Origin: Microcoleus vaginatus WJT46-NPBG5
GTDB lineage: Bacteria > Cyanobacteriota > Cyanobacteriia > Cyanobacteriales > Oscillatoriaceae
Length of the DNA stretch: 64,000 nucleotides
Direction: 5' to 3'
Assembly: GCA_019359355.1 (NCBI GenBank)
Contig: JAHHHM010000003.1
Location: 248,001-312,000 of the forward strand
The position numbers and the translations under genes are program-made. Below, piece by piece: positions 53,733-63,507 of the stretch. Within the stretch, counting starts at the first letter, position 1, and the number at the start of each line of letters is the position of its first letter. The notes under the pieces are model-generated. The model ran no database searches. It worked only from the letters and a program-made list of their open reading frames with translations, and was not told where the DNA came from.

Positions 53733-55130
53733 TTATAGCGAAGCCGGTTCCCTAATTCCGTGACTTTCTCTCTGGGGTTTTGTGTTTGTATCTAAAGTTA
53801 ACCGAACGGTTAATACTATATACCAAAACCAAACACTGGTTACTCCAAAAAGACCTGTTTCTGTAAGGTTTGTCATAATCGTATAGGTCAAGAATACAAG
53901 GGGTAATCCTGCTTCTGGTAATTTAGTTCGAGTTAGATATGTAACCGCTTTAGCAAGATTATTAAAGAACGAAAGAATAAATAAACCCAATCCCACCCAT
54001 CCTAATTGTAAGGCGAGGTCTAAAAAGCCATTATGAGAGTGGGGCGGCTTAAATTGTGTTTTAGCCACAATGATGTCACCGCCTGGATCTGCTAGCCCTC
54101 GCCAAGGTTGCCAAAAGCTCGCAGATCCATAGCCTAGCAAGGGACGCTGGTTAATTTTGTCGATGATCTGCGGCCAGAATTCTGTACGTCCGGTCAGTGT
54201 CAGATCCTTGCCTAAACCCCCTACAACAATTGACTCCAGGTTGTCTGAAATAAAAACAACCAAGATTGTGCTGACAATCATAAAAAGCACAACTGAAATA
54301 AAAGCCCACTGCACCGGCAGCTTTTTTACAAAGTTGAGGTAAAACCACAAGCTTAATAGCACAAGTATTAAAACTTTACTGGCTCCACTATTAGCATTTT
54401 GCAAAGAAAAAAGTGCAAGCAAAATAACTACAGCAGACAGGCGACGCTGTTTCGGCGAGTAAATAGCGTATAAAAACCACAATACGGCAGTTAAAGCCAT
54501 GAAGAAGGCAAACTGGTTTGGATGTCCTAAAATGCCGCTCCAACCCTTGAGATGCCTTCCAATTGAAGGTCTAAATTGGGCATAGTAAATGCTGAATATC
54601 ACTCCGAAGAAGCTAATCCAGCGAAACAACCGATAAAGTTCTGTCCAGCTATATTGCTTGCCGACATAAACCGCAATAGCCGATGCTGCTAAATAAGCCA
54701 AGCTTGCTTTTATTGCTATGTCAGGAGTATCTGACCAAAAGCCAGATAAACTGACCATTAAAAGAAAAAGACTTATAAAAGGAGCTTTAATAAGAATAAT
54801 GATGATAACATTTATGACATCTTTCAGGGTGTAGCGTAGCCTGGAAGACAGAAGAAAAAGCGTAATAAAATAAATTGCGATCTGAGCTGTAATTGTTACA
54901 GCCGTTGTATTGTAATTATACATTACAGATGGATGCAGCTTACTGAAAGGACTGATACTAGCCCCTGTAGCTCCTGATATTGTAAAAAGAAATAGGCCGG
55001 CAAAAATTTTTTCAGCCTTGGCTGCAAGCTTGCTATTTTTAGCGAATGCATTGTAAAACAATAAAATATAACAGATTCCTAAAGCAATGATGATTGCCAA
55101 TAAAAAAGGCTCTTTAACAATGTCTTTCAT
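53733..55130 (-). CDS. O-antigen ligase/polymerase family protein
   Basis: The product has 465 residues with about 11 membrane segments. The periplasmic loop contains RPLLGYGSASFWQPWRGLAD and PPHSHNGFLDLALQLGWVGLG, the hallmark of WaaL/Wzy-type O-antigen polymerases and ligases (conserved Arg/His/Asn). In context it probably polymerises the exopolysaccharide. The gene is the first of the minus-strand set and diverges from the Wza-like gene across 355 bases. Confidence 0.9.
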   Translation of the reverse strand: MKDIVKEPFLLAIIIALGICYILLFYNAFAKNSKLAAKAEKIFAGLFLFTISGATGASISPFSKLHPSVMYNYNTTAVTITAQIAIYFITLFLLSSRLRYTLKDVINVIIIILIKAPFISLFLLMVSLSGFWSDTPDIAIKASLAYLAASAIAVYVGKQYSWTELYRLFRWISFFGVIFSIYYAQFRPSIGRHLKGWSGILGHPNQFAFFMALTAVLWFLYAIYSPKQRRLSAVVILLALFSLQNANSGASKVLILVLLSLWFYLNFVKKLPVQWAFISVVLFMIVSTILVVFISDNLESIVVGGLGKDLTLTGRTEFWPQIIDKINQRPLLGYGSASFWQPWRGLADPGGDIIVAKTQFKPPHSHNGFLDLALQLGWVGLGLFILSFFNNLAKAVTYLTRTKLPEAGLPLVFLTYTIMTNLTETGLFGVTSVWFWYIVLTVRLTLDTNTKPQRESHGIREPASL

Positions 55131-55485
55131 GACCTAATATTTGTGAGCTTTTATTAATTTAATAGGGATATTTTAATTTCTTTTTATCTTAATTACAAAA
55201 AAAGTAAATTTATCTTTGACAATTATAAAGATATGGCTGATCGACTCACCCTTTGCTTCGGCGTATCCCGTAAACGGCTTAACCGGCAGTCTTAGGGCTT
55301 TGGCGGCACAGTCGGCCTATAAAAGCGAAGATCTATCTATTTTGGCTCAGACAGCTCTTCAGCGTTACGCCGGCCCAGTGCCCCAGCCAAAAAACTGGAC
55401 TAGAGCCAACCGGCACAGCAGCCACTCTTCAGTTAGTATGCCCTCTAGTTTGGCAGTTTCTACAGAACCCGGTTAAATTTAGAGA
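55131..55485. promoter_or_regulatory. Divergent promoter region of the polysaccharide locus
   Basis: This 355-base region separates the polymerase and Wza-like genes. It is strongly AT-rich on the left (about 55140-55230) and must contain both promoters. An 86-codon frame inside it (55216-55476) lacks coding support. No operator could be identified. Confidence 0.45.
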
Positions 55486-57027
55486 ATGAAGAAAAGAAAG
55501 TTGTGTATGGTCTGTGCGAGTTCTACTAGACCAATAACCCAACTGGTTGCCGGTCTAAGCCTGGTGGCAATGAGCGTGGCTGTTTCTTATCCCGCCAAAG
55601 CCCAACTCCCCCCACTACCGCCCCCACCGGCAGGCTACCCCGCGCAACCGGGCCAAGGATTCCCGCCTCCTCTATTACCCTCTAGCGGCACCGTGCAATC
55701 AACAGCCGCTTATACATTAGGAGGCGGCGACAACATTCGTATTGATATTTTTGAATTGCCTCAATATAGTGGCGAGTACCAGATTCCGGCAGGTGGAGCC
55801 ATACAACTGCCCCTGATTGGCAGTGTATCCGTCGAGGGACTGACCTTAGAAGAAGCCAGTGATGCAATTTCACAAGCTTACGCTCGCGTACTTAAACGTC
55901 CCCTGATTACCTTAAGCCTTCTGGCAACACGTCCTTTAAATATCCTAATATCAGGCGAGGTCAACCGTCCCGGATCGTACCCCCTGGCCCTGACATCGGG
56001 CGCAGGCACCAGACCTTCCGTTCAGTTCCCAACTTTATTGCAGGCGATAGAAAGGGCGCAGGGAGTGACCCTAACCGCTGATATTCAACGCATCCAGCTG
56101 CGCCGGTCAACCGCCAGAGGGCCAGAGCAAGTGCTCATGGTTAATCTCCGAGAATTTTTAGAAACAGGCCGGTTGCCCCAAGACCTCACCTTACGGGACG
56201 GAGACTCGATCTTTGTCCCCACCGCTACCCAAGTTGCGCCCAATGATGTCCGCCAATTATCCACGGCGACCTTTGGCACCCCCATCGACCAACCCCGTAC
56301 TGTTGCAGTGCTCGGCGAGGTCAACCGTCCCGGTAGCTACGTCGTAGTTGGAGGCAACACAGGAACCGAGTTAAGAACTGTAGGACTGCCAAGCGTGACA
56401 CGGGCGATTCAGCTGGCCGGCGGGATCAGACCCCTGGCAGATGTTCGCCGCATTCAGGTACGGCGATTGACAAAAGCTGGGGGAGAACAACTTTTTAATG
56501 TGAATTTGTGGCAACTTTTGCAACAAGGAGATCTATCTCAGGATGCAATTTTGCAAGATGGAGATACGGTTATTATCCCTACAGCTACTGAATTAAGGCC
56601 GGCAGAAGTGTCAGAATTAGCTACAGCTAGCTTTTCTCCTGATAAGATTTTAGTTAGTGTGGTAGGTGAAGTAGGAAGACCAGGGTTTGTAGAAGTTGCG
56701 CCTAACACCACCTTGAATCAAGCGCTCTTGACAGCAGGAGGATTCAACAACAGTCGGGCCTATCGAGAATCGGTTGAACTGATTCGTCTGAATTTTGATG
56801 GCACGGTCTCTCGACGAACAGTGCCCGTTGATTTTGCCCAAGGAATCAATGAACAAACCAATCCCCTGCTCCGCCCCAACGACATTATTGTCGTCAAACG
56901 CTCAGGCATCGCGAGCGTGGCGGACACTGTGAATACTGCGCTAAATCCCGCAGCGAACATTCTTGCACTCGTGAGCATTCCGAACCGATTTTTGGAATTT
57001 CTTACTCTCTTGGGCATTATTAAATAG
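55486..57027 (+). CDS. Wza-like polysaccharide export protein with SLBB domains
   Basis: The product has 513 residues. A signal peptide (about 1-39, ending SYPAKAQ) is followed by a Pro-rich stretch, then the polysaccharide-export domain GGGDNIRIDIFELPQYSGEY and IQLPLIGSVSVEGLTLEEA. Three SLBB-like repeats follow (LISGEVNRPGSYPLAL, VLGEVNRPGSYVVVGG, VVGEVGRPGFVEVAP). It forms the outer-membrane channel for polysaccharide export and works with the kinase encoded 39 bases downstream, so the two are probably one operon. Confidence 0.94.
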   Translation: MKKRKLCMVCASSTRPITQLVAGLSLVAMSVAVSYPAKAQLPPLPPPPAGYPAQPGQGFPPPLLPSSGTVQSTAAYTLGGGDNIRIDIFELPQYSGEYQIPAGGAIQLPLIGSVSVEGLTLEEASDAISQAYARVLKRPLITLSLLATRPLNILISGEVNRPGSYPLALTSGAGTRPSVQFPTLLQAIERAQGVTLTADIQRIQLRRSTARGPEQVLMVNLREFLETGRLPQDLTLRDGDSIFVPTATQVAPNDVRQLSTATFGTPIDQPRTVAVLGEVNRPGSYVVVGGNTGTELRTVGLPSVTRAIQLAGGIRPLADVRRIQVRRLTKAGGEQLFNVNLWQLLQQGDLSQDAILQDGDTVIIPTATELRPAEVSELATASFSPDKILVSVVGEVGRPGFVEVAPNTTLNQALLTAGGFNNSRAYRESVELIRLNFDGTVSRRTVPVDFAQGINEQTNPLLRPNDIIVVKRSGIASVADTVNTALNPAANILALVSIPNRFLEFLTLLGIIK

Positions 57028-57066
57028 AATTGAGCGAATCTTTTTCTGGGGATATCAATAAAAAAG

Positions 57067-59361
57067 ATGGATACAGACTATCATTTTCAGCCGATTTCAT
57101 CTAAGCGTAATGGGCAACCTGCTCAGTCGCTGCCTCAGCTATCAACCAATAGACCGGAAGAGATCGAGCAACAGCCCTTGGATTTGGCTTGGTTGGTTGC
57201 AGTTGTGCGTCGCAGAATATGGGTGATGGCGGGCGTGGCCGTCACACTGGGTGCGCTCTCTGGCGGGCTGCTGATCTGGAAAGCCGAACAAACAATTCCT
57301 GACTTCCAGGGCGGGTTCCGAGTTCTGGCGGAACCGATCACCGCAGAAGGCCGTTTGGCCCGATTATTTTTACAGGCCCAAAGTAACAATTTGGGGGCAG
57401 CCGATCTCAGTAAGATAGGCTCCTCAGTCGAAGACTCGAGTTTGGTCGATTACCAAACTCAAATTCGGGTGTTAAAGAGTCCCGAACTGCTGGCACCTGT
57501 GATTGCCGAGTTACAAAAAGTTTATCCTGACATTAACTTCAGCACCTTATTAGCGAATCTGTGGATTAGCCGGGTCAGTTATGAAAAAGATGGCAAAGAA
57601 GCCGGCACAAAAATTCTAGATATCCGCTACCAAGATAAAGATCCGAAAAAAATTAAGTTTGTCCTGCAAACACTGGCTGATAACTATTTAAATTACAGCG
57701 GGCAAGAGCGTCTTAGCAGCACAAAGCAAGGGATCACATTTATTGATACCCAGTTGCCTGAACTACAACGGCGCGTTGACACTCTTCAAGAACGTCTGCA
57801 ACGGTTGCGCCGGCAGTCTAACCTCAGCCTTCCTGAAGTAACCAGCCGGGGTTTATCAGAGCAAGCAGGGGCGCTAGGGTCGCGGCGAACAGACATCCAA
57901 GCTCAATTGGCTGAATCAAGAGCGCTGTACGCGAATTTGCAAAGACAGTTTGCCGAACAGAAAAGCGCTCAAGTCTTGGGCGTAGATCTAAAAACCTACG
58001 AACCATTAGTTAGACAGCTCCAAGAAGTAGAAAGTCAAATTGCCGTTAATTCAGTCTTATTTCAGGACGATAGCCCGCCTATGCAGTCCTTGAGAGAAAA
58101 GCGAGACAATTTGCGGGTGCTACTACGTCGAGAAGCAGATGCTGCTCTGCAAATGGTTGCTGGTCAAATCCAAGCGCTAGAAGCTCGCCAACAATCGATT
58201 GCCGACAATGAAAATTTATTAAACCAGCAAATTACGCAATTCCCGGCAGTTTTACGTGAATACGCTGATTTACAGCGCGAGTTAGAAGTTGCGACGGATA
58301 GCTTGAAGCTATTTCTATCTAAACGAGAAACGTTGCAGCTTGATGCCGGCCAGCTGGAAGTGCCTTGGCAAATCATTGCGAAGCCAGAGGTTTTTGTGGA
58401 TGAGAGGGGCCGGCCAATGCCGGTGGAAACCTCGCAAACTCGTCGTCAGCTAGCCATCGCAGTGATTCTGAGCCTGTTGCTAGGTATCGGGGTCGGTTTC
58501 CTCGCCGAGGTACTTAACACGGTCTTCCACACACCAGAAGAAGCAAAAGCTGGAACAAAACTGCCGCTACTAGGAGTTATTCCCTTCGCTAAAAGACTCC
58601 AGAAAGTTGCTCCCGTCACCGAAACAGCCGATGTGAGGGGGCGCTCATCCGGTGGTCTTAAGCTTGTACTGGGAAATCCCAGTTCCTCTCAGCATGACAG
58701 CGCTTCTCCAGTTTTGGAAGCTTTCCGCTCCCTCTATACCAATATCCGGTTGCTCAGTCCACATACACCAATTCGCTCTTTTGCCATCGGTTCAGCAATG
58801 CCCGGAGATGGAAAATCGACGGTAGCTGTACATTTGGCCCAGACCGCAGCCGCAATTGGCCAGCGTGTCTTGCTCGTAGATGCGGATCTGCGCCGGCCTC
58901 AACTCCACCAAAAGTTAGGATTGCCCAATGTCCGGGGACTGAGCGATGCCATTGCCACAGACATCGGACTGAATGATGTGATCCAGCGCTCTGGCAGTGT
59001 CTGGGCCGATGAATTGCCTTGGGAGGATAACCTGTTTGTGCTGACGGCAGGACCCTTGCCTGCCGACCCAATCAAACTGCTCTCATCCAAAAAAATGCTC
59101 TACTTAATGGAGCAATTTCAAGCCTTTTTTGATTTGGTCATTTATGACACGCCACCCCTCGTCGGTCTAGCAGACGGGAACATCCTAGCCGCTCATACAG
59201 ACGGCATAGTAATGGTTGTGGGGCTGGATAAGACAGACCGAGCAATGGTGGTCAAAGGATTAGATGGCTTAAAAATTTCTGGTGCTTCTGTTTTAGGAAT
59301 CGTGGCAAATGGGGTTAAAGGGTACACCTCTAGTAGTGATGTTTCCTATCACCGTATGTGA
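57067..59361 (+). CDS. Wzc-like chain-length determinant with tyrosine autokinase
   Basis: The product has 764 residues. The N-terminal Wzz domain (about 30-450) has a membrane segment WVMAGVAVTLGALSGGLLIW and long coiled coils (LQERLQRLRRQSNLSLPEV), ending in a second membrane segment LAIAVILSLLLGIGVGFLAEV. The cytosolic BY-kinase domain carries Walker A SAMPGDGKSTVAVHLAQT, Walker A' LLVDADLRRPQLHQ and Walker B DLVIYDTPPLVG. The C-terminal tail has few tyrosines (KGYTSSSDVSYHRM). It controls polymer length and export with the preceding Wza-like protein. Confidence 0.94.
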   Translation: MDTDYHFQPISSKRNGQPAQSLPQLSTNRPEEIEQQPLDLAWLVAVVRRRIWVMAGVAVTLGALSGGLLIWKAEQTIPDFQGGFRVLAEPITAEGRLARLFLQAQSNNLGAADLSKIGSSVEDSSLVDYQTQIRVLKSPELLAPVIAELQKVYPDINFSTLLANLWISRVSYEKDGKEAGTKILDIRYQDKDPKKIKFVLQTLADNYLNYSGQERLSSTKQGITFIDTQLPELQRRVDTLQERLQRLRRQSNLSLPEVTSRGLSEQAGALGSRRTDIQAQLAESRALYANLQRQFAEQKSAQVLGVDLKTYEPLVRQLQEVESQIAVNSVLFQDDSPPMQSLREKRDNLRVLLRREADAALQMVAGQIQALEARQQSIADNENLLNQQITQFPAVLREYADLQRELEVATDSLKLFLSKRETLQLDAGQLEVPWQIIAKPEVFVDERGRPMPVETSQTRRQLAIAVILSLLLGIGVGFLAEVLNTVFHTPEEAKAGTKLPLLGVIPFAKRLQKVAPVTETADVRGRSSGGLKLVLGNPSSSQHDSASPVLEAFRSLYTNIRLLSPHTPIRSFAIGSAMPGDGKSTVAVHLAQTAAAIGQRVLLVDADLRRPQLHQKLGLPNVRGLSDAIATDIGLNDVIQRSGSVWADELPWEDNLFVLTAGPLPADPIKLLSSKKMLYLMEQFQAFFDLVIYDTPPLVGLADGNILAAHTDGIVMVVGLDKTDRAMVVKGLDGLKISGASVLGIVANGVKGYTSSSDVSYHRM

Positions 59362-59367
59362 AATCAA

Positions 59368-59414
59368 TGGCTGCCATCCCCAGGGTCTTAAAAGTAGTCT
59401 AAGGATGGCAGCCA
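59368..59414 (+). terminator. Hairpin after the Wzc-like gene
   Basis: TGGCTGCCATCC and its exact complement GGATGGCAGCCA form a 12-bp stem around a 23-base loop, starting seven bases after the stop. There is no T-run, so it may stabilise or end the transcript. Confidence 0.6.
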
Positions 59415-59754
59415 AATGACCCAGACGGTTGGCAAAACCAAGCGAATTGTTAAGATATATTCGCCTTTGTCAGTTTTGCGTTGCCACGGCCCCAAAATTT
59501 TCATTCCTGCTGGTGTGTCGCCCCTGGCAATTCCTAAAACTACAGGCTGAAGAGCGGATAAAGGTTATCTAGGGTTTTATTAAGTGAAAAAACCCGTTTC
59601 TCGCAATTGACCAAGCAGCTTTCAGAGGAGAAAAAGGAACTTTTCGGTTAATTTAGGAATCGCTCTTTATATCTACTATCAAAAAGTGGACCACAGCTTT
59701 GAGGACAAAACTCTGGCTGCCGGCCTCTCACCTATAGATAAGTCTCTATAGTTA

Positions 59755-59768
59755 GTGATACAGATCAC
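59755..59768. promoter_or_regulatory. CRP-like palindrome GTGA-N6-TCAC
   Basis: GTGATACAGATCAC matches the CRP-family half-site spacing. It is about 285 bases before the PEP-CTERM gene, in the 692-base gap 59362-60053. Confidence 0.35.
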
Positions 59769-59882
59769 GTTAGTGGTCGAGAAAAACCCATAGGATAGTA
59801 GTGGAAAGTCGGGCAAACGTAAATCTGCTCGGACAGCTCAAACTTTATATTGGCTATAAACATTGTAAAGAATTAACGAAGC

Positions 59883-59909
59883 CCCGCCAAAGTTATAGAC
59901 ATTGGCGGG
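59883..59909 (+). promoter_or_regulatory. Hairpin in the leader of the PEP-CTERM gene
   Basis: CCCGCCAA and TTGGCGGG form an 8-bp stem with an 11-base loop, about 145 bases before the start. It may be leader structure. No T-run follows. Confidence 0.35.
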
Positions 59910-60053
59910 AAATCAGGTTAAGACAGAAGTAATACAGTGTTTATTCAAATTCTGAGCAGCTTGTTGGGTTTCGCTCAGCAAGCGGTCTGAAACTCATATC
60001 TAATAGTAAACAGCCGCTTTTGAGTTTAAATTTGACATTTTAAGGAGAATCTT

Positions 60054-60695
60054 ATGAGTTTCCAAAGACGCTTTGCCACTGTAGTCGCCACGACTGCGCT
60101 TACCGGCCTAATCTGTGTGCCGGTGCAAGCTGCCAACTTGTTTGGCAGTAGCGTCAAGTTTGATAAGGATACCGAGGTGAGCTTTGACTTCTTGGAATCT
60201 CACGGGATATATAAGTCAGACTTTGGCCTACAGCAGGCAGATGGAAGCTTCACTTCCCTGCTTAAAGAAATCCAAAACGCGGATCACACCTCAGGTACAA
60301 CCAAAAATGATTGGTTGGGAACTTGTGGGATTTCCGTTATAAAATGCACCTCAACCTTCACATTTAAGGCCGGCATAGATTACACCTTCGCCCTGCAAAA
60401 CTATGAGAAGGTAAAAATCAACAATGGCTGGGGGTATCACGACACGCCTACTACAACTGTTTCCTCCTCCACGCCACAAGCTGTTGCCTATACGAAACTG
60501 TCTGATACTTCCTACAAACTGGCTTGGGACGATGGATACAGTGGTGATAGAGATACCAACGACTTCATTGTTAAAGCATCTTGGAAAAAAGCCGCCTCTG
60601 TACCAGAACCTGCAGCCTTAGCAGGTTTGGTTCTAGTCGCTGGAACACTGGTAATTTCTCGCAGACGCAAAGGGGTTCTGAGAATTCCGGATTAG
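60054..60695 (+). CDS. PEP-CTERM sorting domain protein
   Basis: The product has 213 residues. A signal peptide (about 1-27, TGLICVPVQAAN) leads into a mature domain with Thr/Ser/Lys-rich strands (FTFKAGIDYTFALQNYEKV) and two cysteines (TCGISVIKCTS) that may form a disulphide. The C-terminus has the motif VPEPAALAGLVLVAGTLVIS followed by RRRKG: the PEP box, a membrane helix and an arginine-rich tail recognised by exosortase. Such proteins are linked to exopolysaccharide production, matching the neighbouring locus. AAGGAGAATCTT gives a strong ribosome-binding site. Confidence 0.93.
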   Translation: MSFQRRFATVVATTALTGLICVPVQAANLFGSSVKFDKDTEVSFDFLESHGIYKSDFGLQQADGSFTSLLKEIQNADHTSGTTKNDWLGTCGISVIKCTSTFTFKAGIDYTFALQNYEKVKINNGWGYHDTPTTTVSSSTPQAVAYTKLSDTSYKLAWDDGYSGDRDTNDFIVKASWKKAASVPEPAALAGLVLVAGTLVISRRRKGVLRIPD

Positions 60696-61035
60696 CAATT
60701 AGCGAGAACCTTCCTAACTAAATATCTCACGAGCATTTTCCAGCAATTAGTTTTATTTTTAAGAAAAAAGTGAGTAAATGTTAACATTGGCAGGCTTAAT
60801 CAGTGCTGTCTTTTATTGTGAAAATTAACGACTGCCAGTTATAACAGACAATTAAAACGAGAGCAAAAGCAAAGCTTTGTATTTCCCCTAAAAGCCTGCT
60901 ACACAATTACCCCAGGAACCGTGCTTGAATTCTTCTTCTAGCATTGCCAGGGGTTGCCCTACCTGTGCGCCTCAGATGAATACGCAGAGCACCTTTGTGC
61001 GCTAGACTGCTACTTTGGGGTGCTACCGCTGGTAT
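60696..61035. other. Gap without recognisable features
   Basis: About 340 bases between the PEP-CTERM and GT39 genes contain AT-rich sequence and no gene, repeat or RNA that I can recognise. Confidence 0.45.
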
Positions 61036-62607
61036 ATGACAAGAAAATTCCGGTTTTTAATCATCGTCCTGCTCATACTAGGAATATTTTTTCGATTTTT
61101 AAATCTAGATCGAAAATTCTACTGGTATGATGAAACCTTTACCTCATTACGCATTTCTGGTTATACAGAAACAGAAGTTGTTCAGCAAGTTGCGAACGGC
61201 GAGTTAATTAGCATCCCAGAATTACACAAATATCAACGCCCCAATTCAGAAAAAGGCGTCATTGATACGATTCAAGGATTAGCGGTGGAAGAACCCCAGC
61301 TGACGCCTCTGTATTTTGTTATGGCACAATTTTGGGCACGGACTTTTGGCCATTCTGTGGCAGTCATCAGAAGTTTATCCGCCTTGATTAGTTTGCTAGT
61401 TTTCCCCGGTATCTACTGGCTTTGCCTAGAACTCTTTAAATCATCACTGGTTGGATCGCTGGCTATGGCGTTGGTAGCCGTTTCTCCCTTCCATGTCCTG
61501 TACGCTCAGGAAGCGCGACCCTATAGTTTGTGGATGGTAACGATCTTACTATCAAGCGCTTCTCTTTTACGAGCGATGCGCCTCAAACAAGCAAGCAGTT
61601 GGGCTATTTATGGAATAGTAGTTGCCTTGGGGCTTTACTCTCATCTTTTGTTAATTTTAGTTATTATAGCGCATGGATTTTATGTAGTTGTTACTGAACG
61701 TTGGCGCTGGAACAAAACGATAACTTCTTTCATGTTGGCTGCATCGGGTGCACTGTTAAGTTTCTTACCCTGGATGGCAGTTGTTATTAATAATTCTACT
61801 GAAGTTCATGATCGAACAAATTGGTCTTACTTAAAAATTACCTGGATGTCTTTATTTAATAACTGGATTATTAATATTGTCAGAGGCTATTTTGATTTTG
61901 GCTTCACTAGCGAGTCTGTTGGCGTATTTTTTATCCCTCTTAGCCTTCTGATATTGATTTTATTAATAATTATTGGATTTTCAATTTATCACTTAAAAAA
62001 TAAAACAAGTAAGAATGCTTTTTTATTTATTTCAACCTTAATATTAATTCCCGGTTTAGCCATAATTATCCCAGATTTAATTGGCGGAGGAGTGCGCTCA
62101 ACCAAGAGCCGGTATTTGATTCCATCTTATCTAGGGATTCGATTAGCAATTACTTATCTTTTGACCAGTCAAATACTCTTCCCTCCAGCCAACAGCCAAC
62201 AACATAAGCTGTGGAAAATTATTACAGTGGTGCTAATATCTAGTGGTATCCTATCTTGCGCCATTAGCTCGCAATCAGATACTTGGTGGAATAAAGAATG
62301 GGGCAGCCAAAACCCACAAATCGCTCGCACCATTAACCGATCCCTTAACCCGCTAGTTATTAGCAACCTTTCTGATGCTAGTATTGGTAATGTATTTTCT
62401 CTTAGCTATCTGCTCGAATCTAAAGCTCAATTTCAATTGGTTGTAAAATCAAATATTCCTGATATTCCTCAGGGGTTTAGCGATATATTTATATATGGCT
62501 TCAAAAAAAAGAATCGAGAAAATCTTACCCAAAACTTAGGGTTAAAATTAGAAACTATATACTCGAATAAAAATGCCGGCATCGGTCTTTGGAAATTAGT
62601 GAAATAA
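61036..62607 (+). CDS. Membrane glycosyltransferase, GT39/ArnT-like
   Basis: From ATG 61036 the product has 523 residues with about 10-12 hydrophobic segments; an upstream TTG at 61015 is less likely. The first periplasmic loop carries the catalytic aspartate-glutamate pair in KFYWYDETFTSLRISGYTE, as in the PMT/ArnT superfamily. HVLYAQEARPYSLWMV contains the conserved EARPY segment. These enzymes transfer sugars from a polyprenyl-phosphate donor. It lies beside the polysaccharide genes but ends alone. Confidence 0.88.
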   Translation: MTRKFRFLIIVLLILGIFFRFLNLDRKFYWYDETFTSLRISGYTETEVVQQVANGELISIPELHKYQRPNSEKGVIDTIQGLAVEEPQLTPLYFVMAQFWARTFGHSVAVIRSLSALISLLVFPGIYWLCLELFKSSLVGSLAMALVAVSPFHVLYAQEARPYSLWMVTILLSSASLLRAMRLKQASSWAIYGIVVALGLYSHLLLILVIIAHGFYVVVTERWRWNKTITSFMLAASGALLSFLPWMAVVINNSTEVHDRTNWSYLKITWMSLFNNWIINIVRGYFDFGFTSESVGVFFIPLSLLILILLIIIGFSIYHLKNKTSKNAFLFISTLILIPGLAIIIPDLIGGGVRSTKSRYLIPSYLGIRLAITYLLTSQILFPPANSQQHKLWKIITVVLISSGILSCAISSQSDTWWNKEWGSQNPQIARTINRSLNPLVISNLSDASIGNVFSLSYLLESKAQFQLVVKSNIPDIPQGFSDIFIYGFKKKNRENLTQNLGLKLETIYSNKNAGIGLWKLVK

Positions 62608-63198
62608 ACCAATTACAATATCAATAATAAAAAAAGTTAACTTTCTTCTAAAAAGAAGAATTACATCTAAATAAACTGGTTAAAAATTAAAGTCAATCTA
62701 AATAATTCCTAAGCAAGCTTTGCTTTAATTGCTTTACTTTTAGTGGTTTCAACAGCTTCTATAAACTTAGCTGAGAAGTTTAGATTTAGCACGAATAAAG
62801 CTTAACTCAGAATAATCAAAGGGAAACAAAGACGACAGCCACAGATTCCTGTCTTTGCTCTTAGTGAGTTTAACTTTCGGCAGCTTGTAGATCACAGCGG
62901 CTCAAATATTGGTTGCTAAGTGAGCCTTTAGCAACTTTAACTCGCGCATCTTTAATTGACAAAGCTTAACTCAAACGACCGCCTATACCTAAAACGTTCA
63001 GGTATAGGCATCAGAAATTTAACTTACTTACCTCAGATTCAAGGACTTAAATCACAAAAACCTAGAATTAAAATCACAAGCAGTTCAGATAGGAATCACA
63101 AATTTAGAGGATTACTGTCACAGTATTAAGACACTTCAATTATCAAAATAGATAGTGACTCTCGCTTTTGTGGGACAGTTTCAAAGAACCCTCTCCAA
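62608..63198. other. Long intergenic region with hairpins
   Basis: About 590 AT-rich bases hold no gene that I can support. Besides the strong hairpin at 62981, a weaker one (CAAAGAC with GTCTTTG around 62827-62857) is present. The region may carry a promoter for the following small gene. Confidence 0.45.
62981..63009. repeat. Perfect 10-bp-stem hairpin
   Basis: GCCTATACCT and AGGTATAGGC enclose a 9-base loop (AAAACGTTC). It has no T-run, lies far from both neighbouring genes, and could be part of a small RNA or a regulatory site. Confidence 0.5.
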
Positions 63199-63255
63199 AT
63201 GGCCCCCATAGATAACCTTACCTATTGCTTGAAAATTACAAATTTTCTAAAAACA

Positions 63256-63456
63256 ATGCAATTTCCTAACTATCTGTACCAAGTCACCCTTGAAGAACTC
63301 TACGGTCAAGTCATGTTCTCTAACATCGTGACTCGTACCGATCGGCAAATGCTAAAAGATGCTTTATTAAAAGAATCTCTCAGCGAAAATGAACACGACA
63401 TCATCAACCGGCTGCTCTATAACGTGCGCCGAGGGTGGGTTAGGCTCGTCGATTAA
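63256..63456 (+). CDS. Small conserved cyanobacterial protein of unknown function
   Basis: ATG 63256 gives 66 residues (MQFPNYLYQVTLEELYGQV onward); an ATG at 63199 would add 19 poorly typical residues. The helical pattern TLEELYGQVMFSNIVTRTDR, KEHDIINRLLYNVRRGWVRLVD-like end and high charge match a family I have seen in many cyanobacteria with no known function. No ribosome-binding site stands out. It is convergent with the stress-domain gene. Confidence 0.7.
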   Translation: MQFPNYLYQVTLEELYGQVMFSNIVTRTDRQMLKDALLKESLSENEHDIINRLLYNVRRGWVRLVD

Positions 63457-63507
63457 ACTCGCCTAACCCCTCAATCGAAACATTCTTACGCCTTTGCGAA
63501 GGTTCAT

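Noticed and set aside
55216-55476. 86-codon frame in the divergent promoter region
   Set aside because: Low-complexity residue use, no ribosome-binding site, and it sits where promoters must be.
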